From positions 20,425 through 84,424 of the forward strand of contig NZ_BPQT01000009.1 in NCBI RefSeq assembly GCF_022179405.1: DNA of 64,000 bases. Reading direction: 5' to 3'. This document shows, one piece after another, positions 19,104 to 29,214 of the stretch (its first letter is position 1; every line of letters begins with the position of its first letter). The stretch is from Methylobacterium marchantiae. GTDB taxonomy: Bacteria; Pseudomonadota; Alphaproteobacteria; Rhizobiales; Beijerinckiaceae. Made by a program: the position numbers and the translations under genes. A model generated the notes under the pieces. It worked only from the letters and a program-made list of their open reading frames with translations. It was not told the origin of the DNA and ran no database searches.

Positions 19104-19934
19104 TCAGGCGACGGGCGTCAGCACGCCGGTCTCGCTGATCTCGTCGGTATGCACGTCGAAGCTCGCGAGCAAAGCCGTGCTGAAACTCGTGGAGATCGCG
19201 ACGTCCGTGGCGTCGCGGCCGCGCGCGATGAGGATGCGGCCGATGCGGCGCTTGTTGTTGCGCGCATCGAAGGTGAACCACCGCCCGTCGAGATAGACTT
19301 CAAGCCAGGCCGAGAAGTCGCCCGGCGGTACCACCGGCACGCCGATATCGCCGAGATAGCCGGTGCAGTAGCGCGCCGGGATGTTCATGCAGCGGCAGAA
19401 GGCGACGGCGAGATGGGTGAAGTCGCGGCAGACGCCGATCTTCTGGGTATAGGCTTCGTAGGCGGTGCGGGTGGCGTCGGCCTGCTGGTAGTCGAACTTG
19501 ATGTGCCGGTGCACGAAGTCGTGGATCGCCTGTACCCGCTTCCAACCTTCGGGCGTGGTGCCGAACAGGCCCCAGGCGATGTTCGAGAGCTTGTCGGTCT
19601 CGCAATAGCGGCTGCCGAGCAGGAACGGCAGAACATCGTCGGGCAAGTCCTGCACCGCGTGCTGCTTCGCCTCCGGCACGAGTTCGTCCAATTCCCCCGA
19701 ATCCTCGATGGTGAAATCGGCCGAGACCGTGATCCGGCCGCCGGGGGCGAGAATCCGGGTGCAGACATTGCCGAACGGGTCGAGAAAGCTGTGGGCATCC
19801 ACCGGCGGGTCGATCGTCATCGTCTCGGGCGTCAGCAGGTCACCGACTCGGGAGGGATGGACATTGAGCATCAAGGTGATCGGCGTCGGGCCGAACGTGT
19901 CGTAGCCGATCGTGTAGCCGGTCCGGATTTTCAT
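19104..19934 (-). CDS. Transglutaminase-like domain protein
   Basis: A 276-residue protein with an N-terminal beta-rich region (MKIRTGYTIGYDTFGPTPIT) and a transglutaminase-like cysteine protease core. The triad regions are GVCRDFTHLAVAFCR with the catalytic Cys, FSAWLEVYLDGRWFTFDARNN with the His-equivalent position replaced by the AWLEV pattern common in this subfamily, and the Asp in FDAR. The exact partners of the triad need alignment. Likely a cytosolic peptidase or related enzyme. The start is uncertain; ATG 19934 is used, ATG 19949 is five residues longer. Confidence 0.85.
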   Translation of the reverse strand: MKIRTGYTIGYDTFGPTPITLMLNVHPSRVGDLLTPETMTIDPPVDAHSFLDPFGNVCTRILAPGGRITVSADFTIEDSGELDELVPEAKQHAVQDLPDDVLPFLLGSRYCETDKLSNIAWGLFGTTPEGWKRVQAIHDFVHRHIKFDYQQADATRTAYEAYTQKIGVCRDFTHLAVAFCRCMNIPARYCTGYLGDIGVPVVPPGDFSAWLEVYLDGRWFTFDARNNKRRIGRILIARGRDATDVAISTSFSTALLASFDVHTDEISETGVLTPVA

Positions 19935-20155
19935 TAAGGTCGCTCGCATCAGGCAATGGGTCAGGTGGGATCGCTACTCGTCTCCACCCGCCGCCGACCC
20001 GCTCCCGCGGCCGTCGGCCTTGCTCGAGCGAGGGGCGTCGAGGCGGCAACGGTCTTGTGCCGTCATGCTCGCCTCAGCCACCCTCACCGAGGGTGGCACC
20101 GTCTGCATCAGCAGGTAGCACACCGGAGGGTTGCCGCCTAACGGTTTGCCGTCCC

Positions 20156-20656
20156 TCAGGAATGCTCCACAATCGAGCGGAGATCGGCGAGGTCGAGGCG
20201 GCGGGTGAACATGGCGATCCCGCCCTCCGCATCGCGCGGCCATTCCGCTTCCGGCCTGTCCCGGTAGAGCTCGACCCCGTTCATGTCCGGATCACGCAGG
20301 TACAACGCCTCGCTCACGCCGTGGTCGCTGGCACCGTCCAGCGGAATGCCGACCTCATCGAGCCGCCGCAGGGCATCTGCCAGGCTCGCCCGCGTCGGGT
20401 AGAGGATCGCCAGGTGGAACAGGCCGGTGGTCCCGGGCGCCGGTGGAGGGCCACCCTCGCTCTCCCAGGTGTTGAGTCCGATATGGTGGTGATAGTCGCC
20501 GGCCGCGATGAAGGCCGCCTGGGTGCCGTATCGCGCCTTCAGCGAAAAGCCGAGCACCCCGCAATAGAAGGCCAGCGCCCGCTCGATATCGGCCACCTTG
20601 AGATGGACATGGCCGATCCGCGCTTGCGGATGGATCGGGTCTGGCTTGATCGTCAT
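20156..20656 (-). CDS. VOC family protein, catechol 2,3-dioxygenase-like
   Basis: A 166-residue vicinal-oxygen-chelate protein. [19 protein letters not shown] gives the first metal-His region, [16 protein letters not shown] and LFHLAILYP the central motif, and [17 protein letters not shown] the C-terminal metal-Glu motif. This set is typical of CatE-like extradiol dioxygenases or related metalloenzymes. ATG 20656 begins just before the conserved core and has GGAG upstream. It is divergent from uvrB. Confidence 0.87.
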   Translation of the reverse strand: MTIKPDPIHPQARIGHVHLKVADIERALAFYCGVLGFSLKARYGTQAAFIAAGDYHHHIGLNTWESEGGPPPAPGTTGLFHLAILYPTRASLADALRRLDEVGIPLDGASDHGVSEALYLRDPDMNGVELYRDRPEAEWPRDAEGGIAMFTRRLDLADLRSIVEHS

Positions 20657-20750
20657 GACGGGTGGCACTCCTGACCATTACGAAGAGAGGGTGGGCGAGA
20701 AGATCGGAGCTGCCCTTTCCCCTTTCGTTCCGCGGGACCATATTCCACCC

Positions 20751-23438
20751 ATGCCTCCTGCGAACAAACCCCGCGTCTCCTCGGCGAAGGCGTCGAAGCC
20801 CGAACTGAAGCCGCTCGACGAGCATCTGGCCGCCCTGCTGAGTCCGGCGCTCAATCGCAACCGGCTGCCCGTGGTCGAGAATAAGGCGCCACCGGCACCG
20901 CCGAAGAAAGCCGGGCGGCCGAAGAAGGCCGCGTCGACCCCGATGGGTTTCGGCGAGGCGCCACAGGCCGGGTTCACCCTGGGCGATGCGGCCGATGTCG
21001 ACCCGCGACTCGCCCAGGCGTTGGGGCTGCAGCCGCCGGAAGACGGCCCCGCACCGGAAGCGCTCGCGAACGAGGACGATACCTCGCTCGCCACGGACGG
21101 CGTGTCGGCCACGGTGGATGCGCTCTCGCGCCTCCTCACCGAGGGCAACCCGCTGTTCAGGGACGGCAAGACCTGGTCGCCGCACCGGCCGGAACGGCCG
21201 AAGAAATCTGAGGGCGGTCTCGCCTTCACCCTGAAATCCGAGTTCGAGCCTGCGGGCGACCAGCCGCGCGCCATCGCCGAACTGGTGGACGGGGTGAACA
21301 AGGCCGAGCGCGACCAGGTGCTCCTGGGGGTCACCGGCTCCGGCAAGACCTTCACCATGGCCAAGATCATCGAGGCGACGCAACGCCCGGCCCTGATCCT
21401 GGCACCCAACAAGACGCTCGCGGCGCAGCTCTACGGCGAATTCAAGAGCTTCTTTCCCGACAATGCGGTGGAGTATTTCGTCTCCTACTACGATTACTAT
21501 CAGCCCGAGGCCTACGTGCCGCGCTCGGACACCTTCATCGAGAAGGAATCCTCGATCAACGAGCAGATCGACCGGATGCGCCACTCCGCCACCCGTGCGC
21601 TGCTGGAGCGCGACGACGTCATCATCGTCGCCTCGGTCTCGTGCATCTACGGTATCGGTTCGGTGGAGACCTACACCGCCATGTCGTTCACGGTGTCGCT
21701 CAACGAGCGCATCGAGCAACGCCAGCTCGTCGCCGACCTCGTGGCACTGCAGTACAAGCGCATCCAGTCGGATTTCGCCCGCGGCACCTTCCGGGTGCGC
21801 GGCGACGTGATCGAACTCTGGCCCGCCCACTTGGAGGATCGCGGCTGGCGAATCGGCCTGTTCGGCGACGAGATCGAATCGATCACCGAGTTCGATCCGC
21901 TCACGGGAAAGAAGATCAACGACCTCAAGTTCGTGAAGGTCTACGCCAACTCGCACTACGTCACGCCGCGCCCCACCCTCCAGCAGGCGGTCAAGGGCAT
22001 CAAGACCGAGCTGAAGCTGCGCGTCGACGAGTTGACGAAGATGGGCCGCCTGATCGAGGCCCAGCGCATCGAGCAGCGCTGCACCTTCGATATCGAGATG
22101 ATCGAGGCCACCGGCGCCTGCAACGGCATCGAGAATTATTCGCGGTATCTCACTGGGAGAAAGCCCGGCGAGCCGCCGCCGACCCTGTTCGAGTACCTGC
22201 CCGACAACGCCCTCGTCTTCACCGACGAGAGCCACGTCACGGTTCCGCAGATCGGCGGCATGTACAAGGGCGACTTCCGCCGCAAGGCGACGTTGGCCGA
22301 ATACGGTTTCCGACTTCCCTCCTGCCTCGACAACCGCCCGCTCCGGTTCGAGGAATGGGACGCCATGCGGCCGCAATCGGTCCATGTCTCGGCGACCCCG
22401 GCCAAGTGGGAGATGGAGCAGACCGGCGGCGTCTTCGCCGAACAGGTCATCCGCCCCACCGGCCTCGTCGACCCGGTGATCGAGATCCGCCCCGCCCGCA
22501 GCCAGGTGGACGACCTCCTCGGCGAGGTCCGCGAAGTGGCGCAGGCCGGCTACCGGACCCTGGTGACGACGCTCACCAAGCGCATGGCCGAGGACCTCAC
22601 CGAGTACCTTCACGAGAATTCCGTCCGCGTCCGCTACATGCACTCCGACATCGACACCCTGGAACGCATCGAGATCATCCGCGACCTGCGCCTGGGCGCC
22701 TTCGACGTGCTGATCGGCATCAACCTGCTGCGCGAGGGCCTCGACATCCCGGAATGCGCCCTGGTCGCCATCCTCGATGCCGACAAGGAGGGCTTCCTGC
22801 GCTCCGAGACCTCGCTGATCCAGACCATCGGCCGCGCCGCCCGTAACGCGGACGCTCGCTGCATCCTCTATGCCGACAACATCACCGGCTCGATGGAGCG
22901 GGCGATGGCGGAGACCGAGCGGCGTCGTACGAAGCAGCTCGCCTACAACGAGGAGCACGGCATCACGCCCCAGAGCGTGAAGCGCGGCATTTCCGACATC
23001 CTCAGCAGCGTGTTCGAGGGCGACCACGTCCAGATCGATACGGGCCTGGCCAAGGACGCGGTCACCATCGGACACAATTTCAAGGCCGTCCTGGCCGACC
23101 TCGAGAAGCGCATGCGCACCGCCGCGGCCGACCTCGATTTCGAGGAGGCGGCCCGTATGCGCGACGAGATCAAGCGTCTGCAGGCGACCGAACTCCTGCT
23201 CTCCGACGACCCGATGGCGCGTCAGGGCGATGTCGAACGCGACGCCGGCAAGTACGGCGCCAAGCGCAGCCGCATCTCGAAGCCGAGCCTCGACAATATG
23301 GGGCCGGGCACCGACCGCGAGCTTCCCGTGGGCGGTGAGGCGCCGCTCTGGGCGGAGCGGCCCAAAGCCCGCTCGACGCAAGGGCTCGGCGGGCAGAAGC
23401 CGAAGTACAAGGGCGGTGGCGGGCGCAAGCGTGGCTGA
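20751..23438 (+). CDS. uvrB: Excinuclease ABC subunit B
   Basis: DNA damage-recognition helicase of nucleotide excision repair, working with UvrA and UvrC. Core motifs are [14 protein letters not shown] (Walker A), the damage-probing beta-hairpin [32 protein letters not shown], and the helicase block GRAARN. The C-terminal UVR domain ([20 protein letters not shown]) contacts UvrC. At 895 residues it is longer than the usual ~670-720: about 160 extra N-terminal residues rich in Pro, Lys and Ala, and about 75 extra C-terminal residues rich in Gly, Lys and Arg. The start at 20751 is the first ATG after the poorly conserved leader. Confidence 0.96.
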   Translation: MPPANKPRVSSAKASKPELKPLDEHLAALLSPALNRNRLPVVENKAPPAPPKKAGRPKKAASTPMGFGEAPQAGFTLGDAADVDPRLAQALGLQPPEDGPAPEALANEDDTSLATDGVSATVDALSRLLTEGNPLFRDGKTWSPHRPERPKKSEGGLAFTLKSEFEPAGDQPRAIAELVDGVNKAERDQVLLGVTGSGKTFTMAKIIEATQRPALILAPNKTLAAQLYGEFKSFFPDNAVEYFVSYYDYYQPEAYVPRSDTFIEKESSINEQIDRMRHSATRALLERDDVIIVASVSCIYGIGSVETYTAMSFTVSLNERIEQRQLVADLVALQYKRIQSDFARGTFRVRGDVIELWPAHLEDRGWRIGLFGDEIESITEFDPLTGKKINDLKFVKVYANSHYVTPRPTLQQAVKGIKTELKLRVDELTKMGRLIEAQRIEQRCTFDIEMIEATGACNGIENYSRYLTGRKPGEPPPTLFEYLPDNALVFTDESHVTVPQIGGMYKGDFRRKATLAEYGFRLPSCLDNRPLRFEEWDAMRPQSVHVSATPAKWEMEQTGGVFAEQVIRPTGLVDPVIEIRPARSQVDDLLGEVREVAQAGYRTLVTTLTKRMAEDLTEYLHENSVRVRYMHSDIDTLERIEIIRDLRLGAFDVLIGINLLREGLDIPECALVAILDADKEGFLRSETSLIQTIGRAARNADARCILYADNITGSMERAMAETERRRTKQLAYNEEHGITPQSVKRGISDILSSVFEGDHVQIDTGLAKDAVTIGHNFKAVLADLEKRMRTAAADLDFEEAARMRDEIKRLQATELLLSDDPMARQGDVERDAGKYGAKRSRISKPSLDNMGPGTDRELPVGGEAPLWAERPKARSTQGLGGQKPKYKGGGGRKRG

Positions 23439-23543
23439 AACCGACGCCCGATCCGGAACCCGCGGGCAGGCTCGGGCTTGGTCAGGCACGCGACGGCGAC
23501 CATGATCGGTCGCCCAGGCCCCTCGAACCGACGGAGCACCCTC

Positions 23544-23849
23544 ATGCGCAAGGACCCCGCGATCCGAACCGGATCTATCCTGGCCTTCGGCATGCTCGTG
23601 GCGCAAGCGATACCGGCCCACGCCATCTCCGACCGGCGCGACCAGCCCACCGCCGCCGACGTCCCCTCGGAGACTCGATCCGGCGAGGCGGCAGGCTCGC
23701 GACCGATCGGGGAGGTGAAGCCCCCGAGCGCCATACGTCCGTCGACCGCGGTAACCGCGGACGACGGCGCCGGCAAGAAGAGCCGGACCAATCCCCTCGA
23801 CCATCTGCCGGAGCGCGACCGCGCCGGAACGGGCGGGCGAAAAGAGTAG
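23544..23849 (+). CDS. Small secreted protein, unknown
   Basis: A 101-residue protein. It has a signal peptide (RTGSILAFGMLVAQAIPAHA) with a likely cleavage after AHA, then a short disordered mature part rich in Pro, Ser, Thr and charged residues. There is no cysteine and no recognisable domain. GGAG precedes the ATG at the right distance. Confidence 0.65.
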   Translation: MRKDPAIRTGSILAFGMLVAQAIPAHAISDRRDQPTAADVPSETRSGEAAGSRPIGEVKPPSAIRPSTAVTADDGAGKKSRTNPLDHLPERDRAGTGGRKE

Positions 23850-23945
23850 AGCTTCATTCTGCATTGACCCCGCGGAACCTCGCATCCGCATCTCTGGGCG
23901 ATGAGCGAGCGCGCCACCCGGCACGCCGGTCAAGGAGGAATAGTC

Positions 23946-24662
23946 ATGGGATTGCTCGATCAGGTCATCGGTGGAGTGCTCGGTAACGTCCTCGGCGGCG
24001 GCCGGAGCAGCGACCATCCGCAGGGAGGCGGCGGATTGGGCGGTTCGCTCTCCCCCATCGTCCAGGCGCTGCTGATGCTGCTCCTCCAGAAGGGCGGCGG
24101 CCTCGGCGACATCCTCGGCGGTGGCAGTGGCGGGCCGTCCGACAGGGATCGGGGCGGCTTTGACGACGAACGGGGTGGTCCTCCCGAGCCTTATGGTGAG
24201 GACGAAGAGGACAGGGGCGGCTTCAATCAGGGACGCGGCCCGCGCGATTCCGGCGGAAATTCGCGTGACTCGTCGCCCGAGGGCGATTTCAGCGATCTGT
24301 CGGGTATGCTCGACGGGCCGGGCAATCGTCAGACTACCTCGCCGGGTGCCGGTCCCTATGGCCGGCTCGACCATGAACAGGGTGAGGATCTCGGCGGCCT
24401 CGACGGATTGATCGATCGTTTCCAGCGCGGCGGACTCGGCGATGCGATGAATTCCTGGATCGGCCATGGCCAGAACCAGCCGGTGAAGCCGCAGCGTCTC
24501 GCCGACGCCCTCGGTTCGGACACCGTGAACACCCTGCAGAGCCGCACCGGACTCTCCCGCGACGATCTGCTGTCGCAGCTCGCCCAGGCGCTTCCGGGCG
24601 TCATCGACGGCCTGACGCCGCAGGGACGCCGACCGGAGCCGGAGGAGCGGCGCAACTGGTAG
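23946..24662 (+). CDS. YidB-like DUF937 protein
   Basis: A 238-residue protein starting MGLLDQVIGGVLGNVLGGG, with a Gly/Asp/Arg-rich middle and a conserved C-terminal region (IDRFQRGGLGDAMNSWIGHG, QRLADALGSDTVNTLQSRTG, LLSQLAQALPGVIDGLTP). This C-terminal part is the DUF937/YidB module, whose role is not established. The gene has an excellent Shine-Dalgarno (AAGGAGGAA) seven bases before the ATG, suggesting high translation. It converges on mutM. Confidence 0.87.
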   Translation: MGLLDQVIGGVLGNVLGGGRSSDHPQGGGGLGGSLSPIVQALLMLLLQKGGGLGDILGGGSGGPSDRDRGGFDDERGGPPEPYGEDEEDRGGFNQGRGPRDSGGNSRDSSPEGDFSDLSGMLDGPGNRQTTSPGAGPYGRLDHEQGEDLGGLDGLIDRFQRGGLGDAMNSWIGHGQNQPVKPQRLADALGSDTVNTLQSRTGLSRDDLLSQLAQALPGVIDGLTPQGRRPEPEERRNW

Positions 24663-24671
24663 GCGCCGCCG

Positions 24672-25592
24672 TCAGGCTTTGCGTGTCGTCGTGCCGCCCG
24701 ATTTTGCCGGCTGGCAGGTTGGGCAGTAGAACGTCGATCGGCCCGACTGCACGATCCGCGCGATCGTGCCGCCGCAGCCCGTCTTCGTGCAGGGTTCGCC
24801 GGTCCGGTCATAGACCCTGAACGCATGCTGGAAGGCGCCCGACCCGCCATCGGTATGGGCGTAATCGCGCAAGGTGGAGCCGCCGGCGGCGACCGCCTCG
24901 TTCAGCACGTCGCGGACCATGCGCGCCAGCAGCCGGGCCTTCGGCGTCGGCCGGCCGTCGGGCTTGGCGAGACTGCCCGCCGACATTTCGGGATGCAGTC
25001 CCGCCCGGTGGAGCGCTTCACAGACATAGATGTTGCCGAGCCCGGCGATGAGCCGCTGGTCGAGGAGCGCCGCCTTCAACGGTGTGATCTTGTGCCGGAA
25101 CAGCAGCGCCAGGGTCTCCGGCGTCATGGCATCGCTCAGGGGTTCGATCCCCATCGCCGCGAAGTGCCGACAGCCGGCGAGCCCTTGCGTCGGCACGAGG
25201 TCCATGAAGCCGAAGCGCCGTGCATCGTTGTAGGTCACCGTGGCGCCGTTCGACATCGCCATCACCACATGGTCGTGCTTGGCATTGCCGAGCGCGCCTT
25301 CGAGATAGAAATCTCCAGGCGAGACGTTGCGTCCGTCCGGCATCGCCACGTCGAATCGCCCGCTCATGCCGAGATGCAGGATGAGCGTCTCGCCGGTATC
25401 GAGGCCGGCGGTGAGATATTTCGCCCGCCTGGCGAGATCGATCACCGTGGCGCCTTCCAGCCGCTCTGCGAAACGATCGGGGAAGGCAAACCGCAGGTTC
25501 GGCCGACGCAGGGTGACGCGGGAGAACCGGGCGCCGACCATGGCGGGTGCCAGCCCGCGGCGGACGGTCTCGACTTCGGGCAGTTCGGGCAT
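24672..25592 (-). CDS. mutM: Formamidopyrimidine-DNA glycosylase (Fpg)
   Basis: A 306-residue base-excision-repair glycosylase/AP lyase removing 8-oxoguanine and formamidopyrimidines. It begins [13 protein letters not shown], where Pro2 is the catalytic nucleophile and Glu3 a general acid. The DNA-binding Lys region and H2TH domain follow, and the C-terminus has a zinc finger ([11 protein letters not shown] ... YCPTCQ) with four cysteines. Length is normal to slightly long. The next gene, ubiE, is divergent. Confidence 0.97.
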   Translation of the reverse strand: MPELPEVETVRRGLAPAMVGARFSRVTLRRPNLRFAFPDRFAERLEGATVIDLARRAKYLTAGLDTGETLILHLGMSGRFDVAMPDGRNVSPGDFYLEGALGNAKHDHVVMAMSNGATVTYNDARRFGFMDLVPTQGLAGCRHFAAMGIEPLSDAMTPETLALLFRHKITPLKAALLDQRLIAGLGNIYVCEALHRAGLHPEMSAGSLAKPDGRPTPKARLLARMVRDVLNEAVAAGGSTLRDYAHTDGGSGAFQHAFRVYDRTGEPCTKTGCGGTIARIVQSGRSTFYCPTCQPAKSGGTTTRKA

Positions 25593-25736
25593 GGATGGGT
25601 CGCGCGGCTCGATATCGGGGGCATCGTTTTACGGCGGCGACCGGCATCCGCTGTCGATCGTTTCACGCCTGTCGAACCCGGCACATGGCGATCCCGGCCG
25701 GCTTTCGCTATGACGCTCGCGCAAGAGGATGGTGAC

Positions 25737-26510
25737 ATGAGTTCGGCCGAACGATCAGGCGACACGACCAGCACGCATTTCGGGTTCGAGCAGGTGGCGC
25801 TCGACGAGAAGCAGGGCCGCGTCGACGACGTGTTCCGCTCCGTGGCGAAGCGCTACGACCTGATGAACGACCTGATGTCGGGAGGGCTTCATCGCGCCTG
25901 GAAGTCGCATCTGATCTCGATGCTGCGGCCGCCGCGCAACCGGCCGTTCCGCCATCTCGACGTGGCCGGCGGTACCGCCGACATCGCCTTCCGCTCGCTC
26001 GAGGCCGGTGGCCACGAAACCCACGTCACCGTGCTCGACATCAACGAAGCGATGCTGCGCGTCGGCGCCGAGCGGGCCGGCCACCGCTATGACGGGCGGA
26101 TCGACTTCGTGACGGCGAACGCCGAATCGCTCCCGCTGCCCTCCGAGACGTTCGACGCCTACACCATCGCCTTCGGCATCCGGAACGTGCCGCGCATCGA
26201 CCTCGCGCTCGCGGAAGCGCGCCGCGTGCTGAAGCCGGGCGGGCGCTTCCTCTGCCTCGAATTCTCCAAGGTCGATCTGCCGGTCCTCGACCGCATCTAC
26301 GACGCCTATTCCTTCCACGTGATCCCGCGCCTCGGTGCCAGCGTGGCGGGCGATGCGGAATCCTACCGCTATCTCGTGGAATCCATCCGCAAGTTTCCCT
26401 CCCCCGGGCGCTTTGCCGGCATGATCGAGGAGGCCGGGTTCAAGCACGTGACGTACCGACCCCTGTCGGGCGGCATCGTGGCGATCCATTCCGGCTGGAA
26501 GGTCTCGTGA
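25737..26510 (+). CDS. ubiE: Ubiquinone/menaquinone methyltransferase UbiE
   Basis: C-methyltransferase of ubiquinone synthesis. The 257-residue protein has [20 protein letters not shown], the SAM-binding motif [13 protein letters not shown], and the family-signature block [20 protein letters not shown]. The ATG at 25737 is preceded by GAGG at eight bases. It is followed 112 bases later by ubiB, giving a ubiquinone gene pair. Confidence 0.96.
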   Translation: MSSAERSGDTTSTHFGFEQVALDEKQGRVDDVFRSVAKRYDLMNDLMSGGLHRAWKSHLISMLRPPRNRPFRHLDVAGGTADIAFRSLEAGGHETHVTVLDINEAMLRVGAERAGHRYDGRIDFVTANAESLPLPSETFDAYTIAFGIRNVPRIDLALAEARRVLKPGGRFLCLEFSKVDLPVLDRIYDAYSFHVIPRLGASVAGDAESYRYLVESIRKFPSPGRFAGMIEEAGFKHVTYRPLSGGIVAIHSGWKVS

Positions 26511-26622
26511 GGCTGGATCGGTCGGATCGTGCCGGCATGATCCCGACGGATGTCCTCATCCTGAGATTCGATGATGGGGCAGGTGCTGGTGCCGCCTTGG
26601 TCACGCATTTCGGAAGCCCCCG

Positions 26623-28179
26623 ATGCTAGGCGCCATCGTCTATCTCATCCGCGGCGCAGGCGTCGGCTTCGTGCTCGCGCGCGAAGGCGGGCTGTCGTTC
26701 ATCGACCCCACCGATTTGCCGCCGCATCTGCGCTTCGCCCTGAAACTCGGGCGGATGCTGGAAAGGCCGGGCCTCGGCGCTGGTGCCGGCCCGTTGCAGC
26801 GCGCTCTGACCCGGCTCGGCCCTTCTTACGTGAAGTTCGGCCAGTTTTTGGCGACGCGGCCGGATATCGTCGGCATGAACGCCGCTCTCGACCTAGAAAA
26901 GCTGCAGGACCGGGTGCCGCCCTTCCCGCAGGACCAGGCGGTGCGGGTGGTGGAAGCCGCTTTCGGCAAGTCGGTGCGCGAGCTGTTCCTGTCCTTCAGC
27001 GAGCCCGTCGCCGCTGCGTCCATCGCCCAGGTCCACAAGGCCCATATCCTCGATGCCAACGGCGTCGAGCGAGTGCTGGCGGTCAAGATCATGCGGCCGG
27101 GCGTGCGCGAGCGCTTCCAGCGCGACCTTCAGGTCATGCGTTTCATGGCCCGCGTGGTCCATGCCCTGTCGCCCAAGGCCGAGCGTCTGCGCCCCCGCGA
27201 CGTGGTCGAGATCCTCGCCCGTTCGGTGATGATGGAGATGGATTTCCGGCTCGAAGCCGCGGCCATGTCCGAACTCGCCCAGAACACCAAGGACGACGAC
27301 GATTTCCGCGTGCCGAAGCCCGAATGGGAGCTGACGGCGCGGGATGTCCTGTCGAGCGAATGGATCGAGGGCATCCGCCTCAACGACCGGGCCGCCATCG
27401 TAGCGGCCGGCCATGACGCCAAAGCGCTCGGGCTGGCGGTGATCCAGTCGTTCCTGCGCCAGGCGATCCGCGACGGCTTCTTCCATGCCGACATGCATCC
27501 CGGGAACCTGTTCGTGGACGCGAGCGGCACGTTGGTGGCGGTCGATTTCGGCATCATGGGCCGGCTCGGCATCATGGAACGGCGCTTCCTCGCGGAGATC
27601 CTCCTCGGCTTCATCCTGCGCGACTACAAGCGCGTGGCGCAGGTGCATTTCGAGGCGGGCTACGTGCCGGCGCACCATTCGGTGGAGGATTTCGCCCAGG
27701 CCATCCGCGCCATCGGCGAGCCGATCCACCAGCGCAAGGCCGATGAGATCTCGATGGCCAAGGTGCTGACCCTGCTGTTCGACATCACCGCCCTGTTCGA
27801 CATGAGCACGCGCACCGAGTTGGTGATGTTGCAGAAGACCATGGTCGTCGTGGAAGGCGTCGCCCGCTCCCTCGACCCGCAGCTCGACATGTGGACCGGG
27901 GCGGAGCCGGTGGTGCGCTCTTGGATCGCCCGCAATCTCGGCCCCCTCGGACGGATCGAAGGCGCCGGACGTGCGGCCCTGACCCTGTCCGACGTCGTCA
28001 CGGACCTGCCGGACCTCGCCCAGCGCCTGCGCCGCATCCTGGTCCGCCTGGACGAGACCGGAACCGGCGACCGCAAGGCGCTGGAGAGCATCGCACGCAA
28101 GGAACGCCGCCGGGCCCTGTGGTCGACGGCGGCTCTGTGGGCCATCGCCCTGGGAGCGCTGGTGATGGCGTTCCGGTAG
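26623..28179 (+). CDS. ubiB: Ubiquinone biosynthesis kinase-like protein UbiB
   Basis: An ABC1/ADCK/UbiB family atypical kinase needed for ubiquinone synthesis, acting at the inner membrane. The 518-residue protein has the KxGQ-type region YVKFGQFLATRPD, ASIAQVHKA (A-rich loop replacing the P-loop), AVKIMRPGV, DGFFHADMHPGNLF, and VDFGIMGRLG; a C-terminal hydrophobic helix (STAALWAIALGALVMAF) would anchor it. It lies downstream of ubiE. Older annotations call it a 2-polyprenylphenol 6-hydroxylase. Confidence 0.95.
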   Translation: MLGAIVYLIRGAGVGFVLAREGGLSFIDPTDLPPHLRFALKLGRMLERPGLGAGAGPLQRALTRLGPSYVKFGQFLATRPDIVGMNAALDLEKLQDRVPPFPQDQAVRVVEAAFGKSVRELFLSFSEPVAAASIAQVHKAHILDANGVERVLAVKIMRPGVRERFQRDLQVMRFMARVVHALSPKAERLRPRDVVEILARSVMMEMDFRLEAAAMSELAQNTKDDDDFRVPKPEWELTARDVLSSEWIEGIRLNDRAAIVAAGHDAKALGLAVIQSFLRQAIRDGFFHADMHPGNLFVDASGTLVAVDFGIMGRLGIMERRFLAEILLGFILRDYKRVAQVHFEAGYVPAHHSVEDFAQAIRAIGEPIHQRKADEISMAKVLTLLFDITALFDMSTRTELVMLQKTMVVVEGVARSLDPQLDMWTGAEPVVRSWIARNLGPLGRIEGAGRAALTLSDVVTDLPDLAQRLRRILVRLDETGTGDRKALESIARKERRRALWSTAALWAIALGALVMAFR

Positions 28180-28334
28180 GAGAAAAGCGGGCTTCTCGCC
28201 GTTCTGCCATTCGGTGCTAGAGTTGTTCGACGTCGTGCGGTTCGATTCCGTGAGCGCGGATCGCAGAAGGCGGGACAGCAACCGCACCTCGTGTCACGTG
28301 CAGACGTAACGCGACCGCGAGGCAGGGAACCGAC

Positions 28335-28709
28335 ATGACGACGCTCCGACCCGGGACGCCTCCGCCCATCGACGCCGACACCGATCGCGCGGCGCGTCTG
28401 TTTCTCGGGCGTCTGGAAGACCGCTACATCGTTCAGGAGAGTCTCCTGTTCGGCAGCCGCGCACGCCAGACACATGGCGATGGCAGCGACGCCGATATCG
28501 CCGTTGTGCTGAAGGGGTCGCGAGGAGACCGGAAAGGTGCCGCACGCGACATGGCCGGTATCGCGTTCGACGTGATGCTGGAAACCGGAATCCTGATCGA
28601 GGCACTTCCGCTGTGGGAGGACGAGTTGAGGCGGACCGAGACCTTCGCCAATCCCGCCCTTCTCGATGCCATCCGCCGTGATGCCATCAGTCTCGGAACG
28701 CTTCCGTGA
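28335..28709 (+). CDS. MNT-domain nucleotidyltransferase (putative antitoxin)
   Basis: A 124-residue minimal nucleotidyltransferase. The catalytic GSRAR...GDGSDADIAVV motif is intact, with two metal Asp in DAD and a third in AFDVML. Family proteins next to HEPN proteins (MntA/HepT type) AMPylate the HEPN toxin and so act as antitoxins. A ribosome site (AGGG) precedes the ATG at 28335. Its stop overlaps the start of the HEPN gene by four bases. Confidence 0.85.
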   Translation: MTTLRPGTPPPIDADTDRAARLFLGRLEDRYIVQESLLFGSRARQTHGDGSDADIAVVLKGSRGDRKGAARDMAGIAFDVMLETGILIEALPLWEDELRRTETFANPALLDAIRRDAISLGTLP

Positions 28710-29092
28710 CACCGACGACCTATATGGAGAAGGCACTTCGTGCATTGGCGGGCGCACGGGTGCTCCTCGACGCGGATGACAGCGAGGGAGCCTGTAGCCG
28801 CGCATATTACGCTATGTTCGACGCGGCGCGGGCGGCCTTGATCGCTGTCGAGGCGGAAGGGGCGCAGGAGAGCACCAAGACTCATCGAGGTCTGATCGCT
28901 GCATTCGGGAAACATCTCGTCCTCACAGGATGCGTGGACGCCGAACTCGGCCGCTGCTTCAACAAGGTGCAGGGCTTACGCATGATGGCCGACTATGTCG
29001 GCGAACCCCTTTCCCGCGAGGACGCGGCCTGGGCGATCGTACAGGCCGAGATCTTCATCCAGACCCTGCAGGAGCGGATCGTCGCGCCGTGA
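28706..29092 (+). CDS. HEPN-domain protein (putative toxin)
   Basis: A 128-residue helical protein with the HEPN pattern ACSRAYYAMFDAARAAL (about 29-45) and KTHRGLIAAFGKHLVLTG in the second half. It begins with a GTG at 28706 that overlaps the MNT stop (GTGA), so the pair is translationally coupled. HEPN toxins are RNases; the textbook R-x4-6-H motif is not obvious here, and this subfamily (YYAMF...THR type) may have weak or no RNase activity. Probable toxin-antitoxin or regulatory pair. Confidence 0.82.
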   Translation: MTPTTYMEKALRALAGARVLLDADDSEGACSRAYYAMFDAARAALIAVEAEGAQESTKTHRGLIAAFGKHLVLTGCVDAELGRCFNKVQGLRMMADYVGEPLSREDAAWAIVQAEIFIQTLQERIVAP

Positions 29093-29214
29093 TTTCCTAT
29101 CGATGAGACATTGTCCTTCGAAGTGACTGTCCCCGACGTCTCGTGACGTATGACCCCGATCGCTTCGACCGCTCGGCGATTGACGACCGAAGACAGTGCG
29201 ATGATGTGGAGCCT

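Noticed and set aside
20355-24467. Very long open frame (about 1370 codons) on the minus strand opposite uvrB
   Set aside because: It mirrors the codon positions of uvrB and yidB in GC-rich DNA, has a low-complexity composition and no domain pattern. It is an antisense artefact.
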